Below the pieces are notes generated by a model. It was not told the DNA's origin. It searched no databases and saw only the letters and a list, made by a program, of their open reading frames with translations. DNA of 6,754 nt from JBCCFW01 sp039029535 (GTDB taxonomy: Bacteria > Acidobacteriota > JBCCFW01): assembly GCA_039029535.1 (NCBI GenBank), contig JBCCFW010000267.1, forward strand, positions 1 to 6,754. The letters run 5' to 3'. Within the stretch, counting starts at the first letter, position 1, and the number at the start of each line of letters is the position of its first letter. Made by a program: the position numbers and the translations under genes. This document shows, piece after piece, positions 1 through 6,499 of this stretch.

Positions 1-1
1 C

Positions 2-2431
2 GTCGCGAGCCTCCACGACCGGGTCGGTGAGCTGGCCACCGCCCGTGCGATCCACGAGGTCGCCATTCCCCGGCTGCGAGAGGACCCGGCGGTCCCCGGC
101 GCCTACCTGGGGGCCTCGCTGAACAACTACGCCCTGCTCCTTCAAAACGTCGGTGAGCCCGAGCTGTCGCTGGCCGTTCAGCAGGAGGCGTACGAAGTCC
201 GCCGCGAGTACTACGACTGGCCGCACGACCAGCCAGCGATGAGCCTCGCCAACATCGCCAACCTTCACGAGCAGGCCGGCGACTACGAGGCTGCTCGACA
301 GAGCTGGGAGCTCGCGCTCGAGGGCCAGGAGGCCAGCGCCGACGAGACGGTCCGACAACGGGTGAACACGCACGCTGGCCTCGGCAGGATGTCGATGGAG
401 CTGGGAGAGATCCAGGAGGCGGCCGCGCACGTGGCGCGCTCACGCACGCTGCACGAATCCCTCCACGGTCGGGCCGACCACGCGGGACTCAGCCGTGTGC
501 TGCACGCCGAGGGGCGGCTCGCTTGGACCCGTGGGAACACTGCCGAAGCGCTCAGGGCCTGGCGTGAGGCGACTGCGATGAGTGACCGCGTGGTTCTCAG
601 GCCGTCCGATCGCGCTGCCCGTCGGCTCCATCTCGCCCAGGCGCTGGCCTTCCTCGGCGATCACGAGGACGCCTTCCGGTTCGCGATGGAGGCCGAAGAT
701 CTCGGACGTCGGCAGCTCCGCAGCATGGTTCGGGCGCTGCCGGAGCGAGAGGGGCTCACCTTCGCCCGTGAACGAGCGGCTGGCTTGCCGCTGCTCCTCG
801 ACCAGCTCACCGAGCTCCCCGACGAGCGACGGCAGGAGTGGCTCGCCCGGGCCTGGGATGCCCAGGTCCGTGTTCGTGCCCTCGTCCTCGACGAGATGGC
901 CTCCCGTCACCGAGGGCTGCTCGCCAGTGACGACGAGGAGCTCCAAGAGCTGCGTCGCGCCAAGGACGACGCCGAGCAAGCCCACCTCGGCCACCTTCTC
1001 TCGACGCATCGCAAGGAGACGAAGGAGGAGCGAGCGGAGCGTCTCGAGCGGAGCGAGCACGTGCTGCAAGAGGCCGAGCGCGCGCTCGCGCTCCGCAGCC
1101 GAGAGTTCGCCCGTCTCCAACGTGCAGCCGGTGTCGGCTGGTCCGAAGTCCACGACAGCCTGCCGCCCGGCAGCGCCTTGGTGTCCTACATCGAGCACGA
1201 GGTGCACCGGCTCGGTCCGGCGAGCAGCCGCCCGGTGGAGCACGAGGCGCAGCTCGTGGCCCTCATCGCTCGCAGCGGCGACCCTCGCATTCACTTCGTC
1301 CAGCTCGGCGCGAGCGCGAGGGTCCGACAGGCCATCGCGACCTGGCGCCACGAGGTGACGCTGCCGTTGCCACGCAGTGGACCGCTCGTTGCGCTGCGGG
1401 AGGAGCGCTACCGCGCGGCCGGTCGCGAGCTGCGTCGGCTCGCCTGGGATCCCATCGCGGCGGAGCTCGGCGGCGTCGACCGCGTCTTCATCGTGCCCGA
1501 CGGCGACCTGCACGTCGTGAGCTTCGCGACCCTGCCGGACGACGACGACGGCTACCTCGTGGAGTCGGGACCGCTGCTGCACTACCTCGGAGCCGAGCGC
1601 GACCTCGTGACGGCGGAGGAGTCCGACGCCTCGGGTCACGGCCTGCTCGCGGTCGGTGGCGTCGCCTTCGACGACAGCAAGCCGACTCGTGCTGAGCGCT
1701 TCCGAGAGATCCTCGATGCGGCGCTGGGCTCCCTGGTCACCTTGCGCGGAGGAGGCGACTGCGTCGGTGAGGCGCTCCTTCCTCAGTTCGAGCCACTGCC
1801 GGGCTCGGCCCGAGCAGTGCGTCAGCTCACGCGTCTCTGGAAGAGGCTCGGACGAGGAGCGGCCCGCCGCCTCACCGGTCGACGGGCGAGTGAAGCCGCC
1901 GTGGTGAAGGAGTCACCCGGCCGTCGGGTGCTCCACCTGGCCACGCACGGCTTCGTGCTCGCGCCCTGCGAGCAGAACCAGCAAGACGTCGGCCTCGGCG
2001 GCGACCTTCTCCGCGGTGGTCTCGTGCTTGCCGGAGTCAACAACCGCTCGGGACGTCGGCCGGAGAACGACGGCGTGCTGACGGGCCTGGAGGTCGCCCG
2101 GCTCGACCTTCGGGGCGTCGACTGGGCGGTGCTGGCCGCCTGCGACACGGGTCGAGGTCAGGTGCAGGCGGGGGAAGGCGTCCTCGGCCTGCGCCGCGCC
2201 TTCCAGGTCGCCGGCGTCGACACGCTGGTCTCGAGCCTGTGGGCCGTGGACGACGCGGCCACCCGCGAGTGGATGCTGCGTCTCTATCGCTCGCACTGGC
2301 AGGAAGGTCACGACAGCTCCGAGTCGGCCCGACGCGCGTCTCGCGAGCAGCTCACGCAGCTTCGTGAAGACGGGGAGACCGACCACCCGTTCTACTGGGG
2401 CGCCTTCATCGCGACCGGAGACTGGCGCTAG
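2..2431 (+). CDS. TPR-CHAT protein (caspase-like putative peptidase), 5' end outside the window
   Basis: The reading frame is open from base 2, 79 codons before the first ATG at 239, and those codons already encode TPR-like helices (LNNYALLLQNVGEP). The gene therefore starts left of the window. Numbering from the ATG at 239: TPR-type helix pairs occupy about 1-160 (SLANIANLHEQAGDYEAA). A linker with LPEREGLTFARERAAGLP follows near 168-184, then a charged, probably coiled-coil stretch at about 230-295. The CHAT module runs from about 300 to 730. It contains VFIVPDGDLHVVSFATLP (416-433), the catalytic His570 in HLATHGF and the catalytic Cys635 in LAACDTGRG. It also has the typical GEGVLGLRRAF and VSSLWAVDD blocks and ends in FYWGAFIATGDWR. 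CHAT proteins are clan CD, caspase-like proteins; some are proven proteases activated by a partner (Csx29 in type III-E CRISPR). Both dyad residues are present, so activity is plausible. The substrate is unknown. The TPRs probably bind a partner. It converges on the STAND gene with overlapping stop codons. Confidence 0.93.
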   Translation, partial: VASLHDRVGELATARAIHEVAIPRLREDPAVPGAYLGASLNNYALLLQNVGEPELSLAVQQEAYEVRREYYDWPHDQPAMSLANIANLHEQAGDYEAARQSWELALEGQEASADETVRQRVNTHAGLGRMSMELGEIQEAAAHVARSRTLHESLHGRADHAGLSRVLHAEGRLAWTRGNTAEALRAWREATAMSDRVVLRPSDRAARRLHLAQALAFLGDHEDAFRFAMEAEDLGRRQLRSMVRALPEREGLTFARERAAGLPLLLDQLTELPDERRQEWLARAWDAQVRVRALVLDEMASRHRGLLASDDEELQELRRAKDDAEQAHLGHLLSTHRKETKEERAERLERSEHVLQEAERALALRSREFARLQRAAGVGWSEVHDSLPPGSALVSYIEHEVHRLGPASSRPVEHEAQLVALIARSGDPRIHFVQLGASARVRQAIATWRHEVTLPLPRSGPLVALREERYRAAGRELRRLAWDPIAAELGGVDRVFIVPDGDLHVVSFATLPDDDDGYLVESGPLLHYLGAERDLVTAEESDASGHGLLAVGGVAFDDSKPTRAERFREILDAALGSLVTLRGGGDCVGEALLPQFEPLPGSARAVRQLTRLWKRLGRGAARRLTGRRASEAAVVKESPGRRVLHLATHGFVLAPCEQNQQDVGLGGDLLRGGLVLAGVNNRSGRRPENDGVLTGLEVARLDLRGVDWAVLAACDTGRGQVQAGEGVLGLRRAFQVAGVDTLVSSLWAVDDAATREWMLRLYRSHWQEGHDSSESARRASREQLTQLREDGETDHPFYWGAFIATGDWR
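2428..2431. other. Overlapping convergent stop codons in CTAG
   Basis: The plus-strand TPR-CHAT gene ends with TAG at 2429-2431. The minus-strand STAND gene ends with TAG read from 2430 to 2428. The palindrome CTAG therefore serves as stop codon in both directions and there is no intergenic space for a conventional terminator. Any terminator must lie inside the opposite gene, so read-through would give transcripts with antisense overlap. Confidence 0.9.
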
Positions 2432-4785
2432 CGCGCACGCGTCGGTTGAGGGAGGCCGCTGAGCTCGGTGACGTGGAGGGTGACCTGGTCCTCGAAGTAG
2501 GTCCCGGGCGGCAGGAGATCGACGATGCGCCACGCTTCCTGCTGCTCTTGCAGGGCGCGCTCGGTCTCTCCGATCCGGTTGAGCACCTTCGCCATCTTCG
2601 CCCGGGTCAGGGAGGTGAAGGGATGGTCCGGACCGCGGTTTGCGAGGTCCCAGGCCAGCGCGTCCTCCATGAGCGCTCGTGCCTTCTTGCCCTGTCCGCG
2701 TTCGAGCTCCATCAACGCGAGGTTGGCCTTGGTGATCACCACGTGAGGAGCCGGCTCGTCGCCGAAGATGCGCTGGTAGGAGCGCATCGCCTCGGAGGTC
2801 GACGCGTACGCGGCATCCACCTCTCCCGAGAGGAGCTGGATCCACCCCAGGTTGGCCCGCCGGGCAGCCACGAGGAGATGGTCGGGCCCACGCAGGAGGA
2901 TCTCTCCCTCGAGCGCTTCCTCGGTGAGTCGCCGGGCCCGCTCGCGATCGCCCTGCAAGAGCACCACGATCGCCAGGTCCGCGAGGTAGGTGGTGCGCAG
3001 CGTCCGCGACTGCTCGTCGTCCTTCGCGTGCTCGGCCACGAGCTGCTCGAGGAGGTGACCGGCGCGGTCGTAGTCGCCCAGGAGTTGCAGGCTGATCGCG
3101 AGGCTGCACCGGCAGCCGTCGAGCATGAAGCCCCGGGCGTCCTCCAACTCCTGGCAGGCCCGCTCGGCAGCCTCGAGGGTCTCGACGGAGCCGGTGTAGT
3201 CACCCAGGGCTGCCAGGGTGTTGCCGAGGCCGATGCGGCAGGCGGTGACCAGGCGGTGGCCCTCACCGAGACGAGACGTGCCGAGCTCCAGCCCATGCTC
3301 GAGCAGCTCGTGAGCCGACTCGAGCTCACCGAGCGAGTAGCGTGCCATGGCCACCTGATTGCACAGGCTCACCAGGTCCTCGCCGCCGAGGCTCTCGTCG
3401 TCGAGCCGAGTCGCGGTGTCGAACTGCGTGCGGTCGCGCTGATAGACGTCGAAGCCGACGCCGATGGCGAAGCCGCTCGCCAGCTCATGACAGCCCCGCA
3501 GGAAGCCGCCGAGCGCTCGCTTGCGTTCTTCCGTGCTGCCAGCACGACGGCCATGGTCTCGGGTGAGCCGGTGCATGCGCCAGCGACCGCTGGGCTGGAT
3601 GTCGATCAAGTGCAGCCGCTGGAGACCCTGGCGGTCGTCGAGGGTCAGGCCGCAAGCGTCCGCCAGCGCCGGCGTGATCAGTCCCGGCTCGAAGCTCGCC
3701 GCGAGCTGCCAGGCACGGCGCGCCGACTCGTCGAGCCCTTCCCAGGTGAGCGCGAAGGCGGCCGACAGGGTGCTCTCGTGGTTGGTGAGCGGTCCGAGCT
3801 CATCGACGGCGTCTGGCTGCCGGAGTCGCTCGAGGCACTCGGTCGGGCTGAGACCCGGAGCGTCACGCAGCAACACGCCGGCCAGCTCCACCGCCAGCGT
3901 GTAGCCCCCGAGCCGATGCAGGAGCGAGTCCAAGTCCGGGTGATGAGCGAGCCGCGGGCCGGCGACGCGGAGGAGGAGATCGCGCGACTCCGTCTCGGGC
4001 AGGAAGCCGAGCTCGTGGTCGAGGAAGCGCGAGCCGCCGAGACCACGATGCCGCGTGGTGACCAGCAGGGAGACTCTCGCCCCCTCGGGCAGCGGGAAGG
4101 GCGTGGCGGTTCGAGTCCACTCCTCGACGTTGTCGAGCACGACGAGCAGCGGCTGGGTGCTCGCCCCGAGCTGCGTCACCACGGCGCGAGCGCGGTCGAC
4201 CGGACGAGCGCTCGTCATCCCGAGCCGTCCGGCGATCCACTCGCTCGCCCAGCCGTTGGTCAGGTCGCGGCTGGCCGCATCGAGCCAGAAGATGCCGCCC
4301 GGGAAGGCCCCCAGGGTCGAGAGACGGTGAGCGAGCTGGAGGGCGAGCTCGGTCTTGCCCACGCCGGCGACCCCGCGGATCGCCACGGCCATGCGCTCGT
4401 CCGGGCTGGAGACGAGGGCGCCCAGCTCGTCGAGGTCGGCATCGCGACCGACGAAGCGCACCGAGGGGAGTGGCACGTTGTAGAGGGGACTCGCCGTCGT
4501 CCCGCCCTCCTCGGTGGGAGCCGGACCTGCGCTTGGCGAGGGCGCCTGCTCGACGAGCAGCTCGTCCTCGTCGAGCCCGAACTCGGTCGCGATCGCGTGG
4601 AGCAGGCGCCGCTGTTCCGCGGTGCGCACGTTGAAGCCCCGCGTGGCGTGGTTGACCGCGCCGGACTCCCAGCGGCGGTAGTTCCGCTCGCTGGTCTGGA
4701 AGTGGGCGGCAGCCTCGGACTGGGTGAGACCGAGCTCCTGACGAGCGGCGCGGACCAGGTCGCTGCGAAGCCACCGCTGGACCAT
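2428..4785 (-). CDS. XRE-HTH / NB-ARC (STAND) ATPase / TPR regulator
   Basis: A complete 785-residue protein. Residues 10-42 form a Cro/C1-type helix-turn-helix (LGLTQSEAAAHFQTSERNYR, then RWESG). A Pro/Ala/Glu-rich linker lies at 80-100. The NB-ARC module begins with FVGRDADL (111-118). Walker A is GVAGVGKT (138-145), Walker B is LLVVLDNV (213-220, Asp218), the sensor-1 strand is LLVTTRH (240-246), and the helical domain has LGGYTLAVELAG (292-303), where YT replaces the usual LP of the GxP motif. A winged-helix region (353-395) leads to an MHD-like RMHRLTRDHGR (403-413). TPRs of about 42 residues fill roughly 470-750, with kinesin-light-chain-like GPDH motifs at 633 and 718. In the family, ligand binding to the repeats drives ADP/ATP exchange and oligomerisation. 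The HTH suggests the output is transcriptional, in the cytoplasm. The ATG start is supported by a purine-rich RBS. The neighbouring CHAT gene is a possible partner or target. Family assignment is firm; ligand and target genes are unknown. Confidence 0.92.
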   Translation of the reverse strand: MVQRWLRSDLVRAARQELGLTQSEAAAHFQTSERNYRRWESGAVNHATRGFNVRTAEQRRLLHAIATEFGLDEDELLVEQAPSPSAGPAPTEEGGTTASPLYNVPLPSVRFVGRDADLDELGALVSSPDERMAVAIRGVAGVGKTELALQLAHRLSTLGAFPGGIFWLDAASRDLTNGWASEWIAGRLGMTSARPVDRARAVVTQLGASTQPLLVVLDNVEEWTRTATPFPLPEGARVSLLVTTRHRGLGGSRFLDHELGFLPETESRDLLLRVAGPRLAHHPDLDSLLHRLGGYTLAVELAGVLLRDAPGLSPTECLERLRQPDAVDELGPLTNHESTLSAAFALTWEGLDESARRAWQLAASFEPGLITPALADACGLTLDDRQGLQRLHLIDIQPSGRWRMHRLTRDHGRRAGSTEERKRALGGFLRGCHELASGFAIGVGFDVYQRDRTQFDTATRLDDESLGGEDLVSLCNQVAMARYSLGELESAHELLEHGLELGTSRLGEGHRLVTACRIGLGNTLAALGDYTGSVETLEAAERACQELEDARGFMLDGCRCSLAISLQLLGDYDRAGHLLEQLVAEHAKDDEQSRTLRTTYLADLAIVVLLQGDRERARRLTEEALEGEILLRGPDHLLVAARRANLGWIQLLSGEVDAAYASTSEAMRSYQRIFGDEPAPHVVITKANLALMELERGQGKKARALMEDALAWDLANRGPDHPFTSLTRAKMAKVLNRIGETERALQEQQEAWRIVDLLPPGTYFEDQVTLHVTELSGLPQPTRAR

Positions 4786-4789
4786 GCCG

Positions 4790-4798
4790 CCTTCACCC
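4790..4798 (-). promoter_or_regulatory. Ribosome binding site of the STAND gene
   Basis: Read on the minus strand, GGGTGAAGG lies 4 bases before the ATG at 4785-4783 and is the only purine-rich stretch next to a possible start. It supports this ATG, which also places the HTH close to the N-terminus as expected for XRE-family proteins. Confidence 0.5.
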
Positions 4799-4806
4799 CC
4801 TCGTGC

Positions 4807-4832
4807 CGAACGAAACCCCTCAGTTTCGTTCG
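4807..4832. repeat. Perfect 10-bp inverted repeat, candidate operator of the STAND gene
   Basis: CGAACGAAAC at 4807-4816 is matched exactly by its reverse complement GTTTCGTTCG at 4823-4832, with a 6-base spacer (CCCTCA). It lies 22 bases upstream of the STAND start codon. It is less GC-rich than its surroundings, so it is unlikely to arise simply from base composition. Because the downstream gene encodes a helix-turn-helix protein, autoregulation at this palindrome is a natural inference. If transcribed, it could instead form a 10-bp hairpin in the 5' leader that affects translation. There is no T-run on either side that would make it a typical intrinsic terminator. Confidence 0.75.
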
Positions 4833-4836
4833 AGTG

Positions 4837-4842
4837 AGGTTA
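4837..4842 (-). promoter_or_regulatory. Possible -10 element of the STAND gene
   Basis: On the minus strand TAACCT fits the TANNNT form of a -10 box and would place the transcription start inside the inverted repeat at 4807-4832. The -35 position 17 bases upstream reads TGGTGA, a poor match to TTGACA, so this is only a weak suggestion. The placement would suit repression by a protein bound at the palindrome. Confidence 0.22.
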
Positions 4843-5045
4843 TCCGAGCGGCGGCCTGCTCACCAGCGAGCGCGGAGTGCGCAAGCCCTGCCGGCCAAGG
4901 AGCGGACAAGACCGGACAGGTCGCTTGTGCCGCCTTCGACGCGGACCCTAGCTTTCTTTCGAAGGCCACCGAATCGTGGGCCATGCGCGGGGGACGGATG
5001 AATCAGCACTCGACAGCTCAGCCAGCAGAGCAGGCCTCGAAAGCC

Positions 5046-5732
5046 TCAAGGGCGCGGAACGATCGCGAAGGGCGTGATCACGACCGAGAGCGCCCCTTCG
5101 GCCTCCAGCGTTCGACGAAGCTGCTCGTGGTGACCGGCGAGCGCCGGCGACTCGGGCAGGGAGTTACCAATGCGCAGCAGCTCGCGGAAGCCGTCCATGG
5201 TCGTCGGCTCGTGGCTCACGAGGACGACGAGCGCGTGATCGCCGACAGCGCCCGCCGCCCGGGTCGTCACGACCTGCGTGCCGGCCGCCTGCTCACGAGG
5301 CTCCCCAGGAGGGACCGGCAGCAGGCGCCGCTCCTCGTCGAGCTGGGCGACATACACCCACGAGCGGCGGCCGAGCTCATAGCTGAGCTCGAGCGGAGCC
5401 CCTTGCTCGACCTGCACGGAGGGACCGCCCCGAAGCTGCACGCCTTGGAGCCGGACGTCGTCGACGCCCGGCCCGCTGCGGAGGACCTGCCAGGCGGTGA
5501 GGGCCACGCCGAGCACGACGACGGCAGCCAGCGCGAGCGCCGGCCCGGCCCAGCCACGACGAGGTCGGGGGGCGGCGAGCTCGGCGTCGACGGCATCGAG
5601 GCGTGCGTGCAGGGCCCGGCGCTCCGCGTCCGAGGGACCGTCGGCGGCACCCTCGTTCGCGACCCCCTGGCCCCAGCGGTGCAGCTGGTCAGCCATCGGC
5701 CGGTCGTCGAGATCGTCGCGGTCGTCGCTCAC
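5046..5732 (-). CDS. Single-pass membrane protein with DUF4384-like extracytoplasmic domain
   Basis: 228 residues from a GTG start, the first possible start after the in-frame stop at 5798-5796. An ATG 12 codons later (5696) is the alternative. Neither has a clear RBS. Residues 1-60 are hydrophilic, with an Asp-rich start (DDRDDLDDRP) and a basic PRPRR just before the membrane. One transmembrane segment lies at about 62-84 (GPALALAAVVVLGVALTA), so the N-terminus should be cytoplasmic. Residues about 95-228 form a beta-rich domain. LELSYELGRRSWVYVAQLDE followed by RRLLPVPPGEP and HALVVLVSHEP resembles DUF4384, a domain often found near caspase-like and CHAT proteins. This resemblance is from memory of the family pattern, not a search. 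The layout (cytoplasmic tail, one helix, outer domain) and the divergent ECF sigma gene suggest an anti-sigma or signal-transmitting role, but no zinc anti-sigma HxxxCxxC motif is visible. Confidence 0.8.
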   Translation of the reverse strand: MSDDRDDLDDRPMADQLHRWGQGVANEGAADGPSDAERRALHARLDAVDAELAAPRPRRGWAGPALALAAVVVLGVALTAWQVLRSGPGVDDVRLQGVQLRGGPSVQVEQGAPLELSYELGRRSWVYVAQLDEERRLLPVPPGEPREQAAGTQVVTTRAAGAVGDHALVVLVSHEPTTMDGFRELLRIGNSLPESPALAGHHEQLRRTLEAEGALSVVITPFAIVPRP

Positions 5733-5817
5733 GTCGGCCCGGTGCGCGGCCGCGGGCGTGCGCCGCTGCCGGTGAAGTTCCCCTCGGTGAGTAAATCATG
5801 GCAGGCCGATCTTTCGC

Positions 5818-5823
5818 GGAGGA
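5818..5823 (+). promoter_or_regulatory. Ribosome binding site candidate for the sigma factor
   Basis: GGAGGA lies 7 bases before GTG at 5831 and is the strongest Shine-Dalgarno match near the sigma gene. It favours that GTG over ATG 5798 (preceded by GGTGAG at 5786-5791) and ATG 5837 (13 bases away). A second candidate, AGGGGAG at 5884-5890, sits 9 bases before an in-frame TTG at 5900. Confidence 0.45.
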
Positions 5824-5830
5824 ACGCGGC

Positions 5831-6499
5831 GTGAGCATGGGCGCGCGGTGTAGCCTCTCCGACAGTGGAGGGAGCCGAGCTCGAGGGGAGCGTGGCAGGT
5901 TGAGCGAGGCAGCTGGTCCGGCGGGCACGGGGTCGCCGCCCGACCCAGGCTCGTGGCCGAGAACGCTCGGCCAGGTCCGTCAGGGTGATCGGGCCGCTTT
6001 CGACCGGCTCACCGAAGAGCTGTGGGCGCCGTTGCGTCGCTTCTTCTGGCGTCGGGTCGGCCCCGAGGACGCGAGCGAGCTCACGCAGGACGTCTTCTGC
6101 AAGACCTACCGCGCCGTCCGTCGCGGCGGTGGTCCGTCCGAGGACCAGCTCGAAGCCTGGCGTCGCTATCTCTTCACGATGGCCCGCAACGCGTGGATCG
6201 ACCACGGTCGCCGCCGTGCGGCCCGACCCAACGAGATCAGCCTCGACGTTCTCTTGGGCGAAGACGGCACGTCGCCGCCGTGGGAGCTGCGGAACGAGGA
6301 CCCCGAGCCCAGCGCGCTGGAGCAGCTCCTCGACGACGAGAGCCAAGCAGCCCTCGAGGACTGCCTGGGTCGACTCGATCCCGAAGAGCGGGCGCTGTGC
6401 TGGCTTTCGTTTATGCGCCAGTGCTGCTGTTCGTCTCATCGACAGGTTTTGACTTTTGGGAATTCTCCTACACGGCCACCAGTTGCATCGCTGGTGTGA
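5831..6499 (+). CDS. ECF-type RNA polymerase sigma factor, truncated in region 4 by the junction near 6400
   Basis: Sigma region 2 is clear. AAFDRLTEELWAPLRRFFWR is followed by DASELTQDVFCKTYRAVRRG (2.1-2.2) and then RRYLFTMARNAWIDHGRRRA (2.3-2.4), which bind core enzyme and the -10 element. An acidic linker leads to region 4.1 (ALEDCLGRLDPEERALCWL). There the homology stops at about 6397-6405. The rest of the open frame, to the TGA at 6497-6499, reads CCCSSHRQV and similar, which is not sigma-like; it is the out-of-frame reading of a TRAP transporter gene. The -35-binding helix-turn-helix of region 4.2 is therefore absent, and the protein as written would not be functional. The start is uncertain: GTG 5831 has the best RBS, while ATG 5798 and 5837 and TTG 5900 are alternatives. 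Codons between 5831 and 5899 are less biased than the rest, which would favour 5900. It diverges from the membrane-protein gene, a possible regulatory partner. Confidence 0.82.
   Translation: MSMGARCSLSDSGGSRARGERGRLSEAAGPAGTGSPPDPGSWPRTLGQVRQGDRAAFDRLTEELWAPLRRFFWRRVGPEDASELTQDVFCKTYRAVRRGGGPSEDQLEAWRRYLFTMARNAWIDHGRRRAARPNEISLDVLLGEDGTSPPWELRNEDPEPSALEQLLDDESQAALEDCLGRLDPEERALCWLSFMRQCCCSSHRQVLTFGNSPTRPPVASLV
6391..6412. other. Chimeric junction: sigma factor gene joined to TRAP transporter gene
   Basis: Left of this point the plus strand reads as an ECF sigma factor in the frame of base 5831. Right of it a TRAP permease reads in another frame (codons beginning at 6397, 6400 and so on). 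A hand count gives 44/60 GC for 6301-6360 and 76/140 for 6401-6540. Both genes are cut internally: the sigma factor loses its 3' end and the permease its 5' end. No insertion-sequence ends, target-site duplications or att-like repeats are visible. The exact base cannot be fixed because either gene could own GTGCTGGC. Confidence 0.8.

Larger units (their letters stand above)
4786..5045. other. Intergenic region upstream of the STAND gene
   Basis: About 260 bases between the STAND start and the stop of the DUF4384-like gene, both on the minus strand. Besides the RBS, the palindrome and a weak -10 candidate, I see no RNA gene, no convincing intrinsic terminator for the upstream gene and no short gene with a credible start. 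The gap is long enough that the two minus-strand genes are probably separate transcription units, although this is not certain. Long open frames crossing the region on the plus strand are antisense shadows of the flanking genes. Confidence 0.6.

Noticed and set aside
440..1639. A 399-codon minus-strand open frame opposite the TPR-CHAT gene
   Set aside because: The plus strand here encodes TPR and CHAT blocks; the antisense product is low-complexity Arg/Leu/Glu-rich with no motif.
1913..3109. A 398-codon minus-strand open frame crossing the end of both long genes
   Set aside because: It spans two well-supported genes in another frame and its protein is Arg/Pro/Ala-rich without domain features, as expected for a shadow frame.
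2446..5001. An 851-codon open frame on the plus strand, opposite the STAND gene
   Set aside because: It lies antisense to a gene with clear HTH, NB-ARC and TPR motifs, shows no recognisable domain itself and is explained by scarce stop codons in GC-rich DNA.
5777..5825. GGAAC boxes on both strands (5777-5781 minus, 5821-5825 plus), like ECF -35 elements
   Set aside because: No matching -10 element is found at 16-17 bases from either, so a sigma-autoregulated promoter is not supported.
4803..5834. A 343-codon plus-strand open frame over the intergenic region and the membrane-protein gene
   Set aside because: It begins in the palindrome, has no RBS and encodes no recognisable domain; the minus strand has a proper transmembrane protein.
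5851..5856. TAGCCT as a possible -10 element for the sigma gene
   Set aside because: It fits TANNNT but no -35 match lies 17-18 bases upstream. It would require the TTG start at 5900, which remains only an alternative.
6391..6412. Reading the sigma-TRAP joint as a real fusion protein
   Set aside because: The two coding parts are in different frames, so no continuous fusion is encoded.
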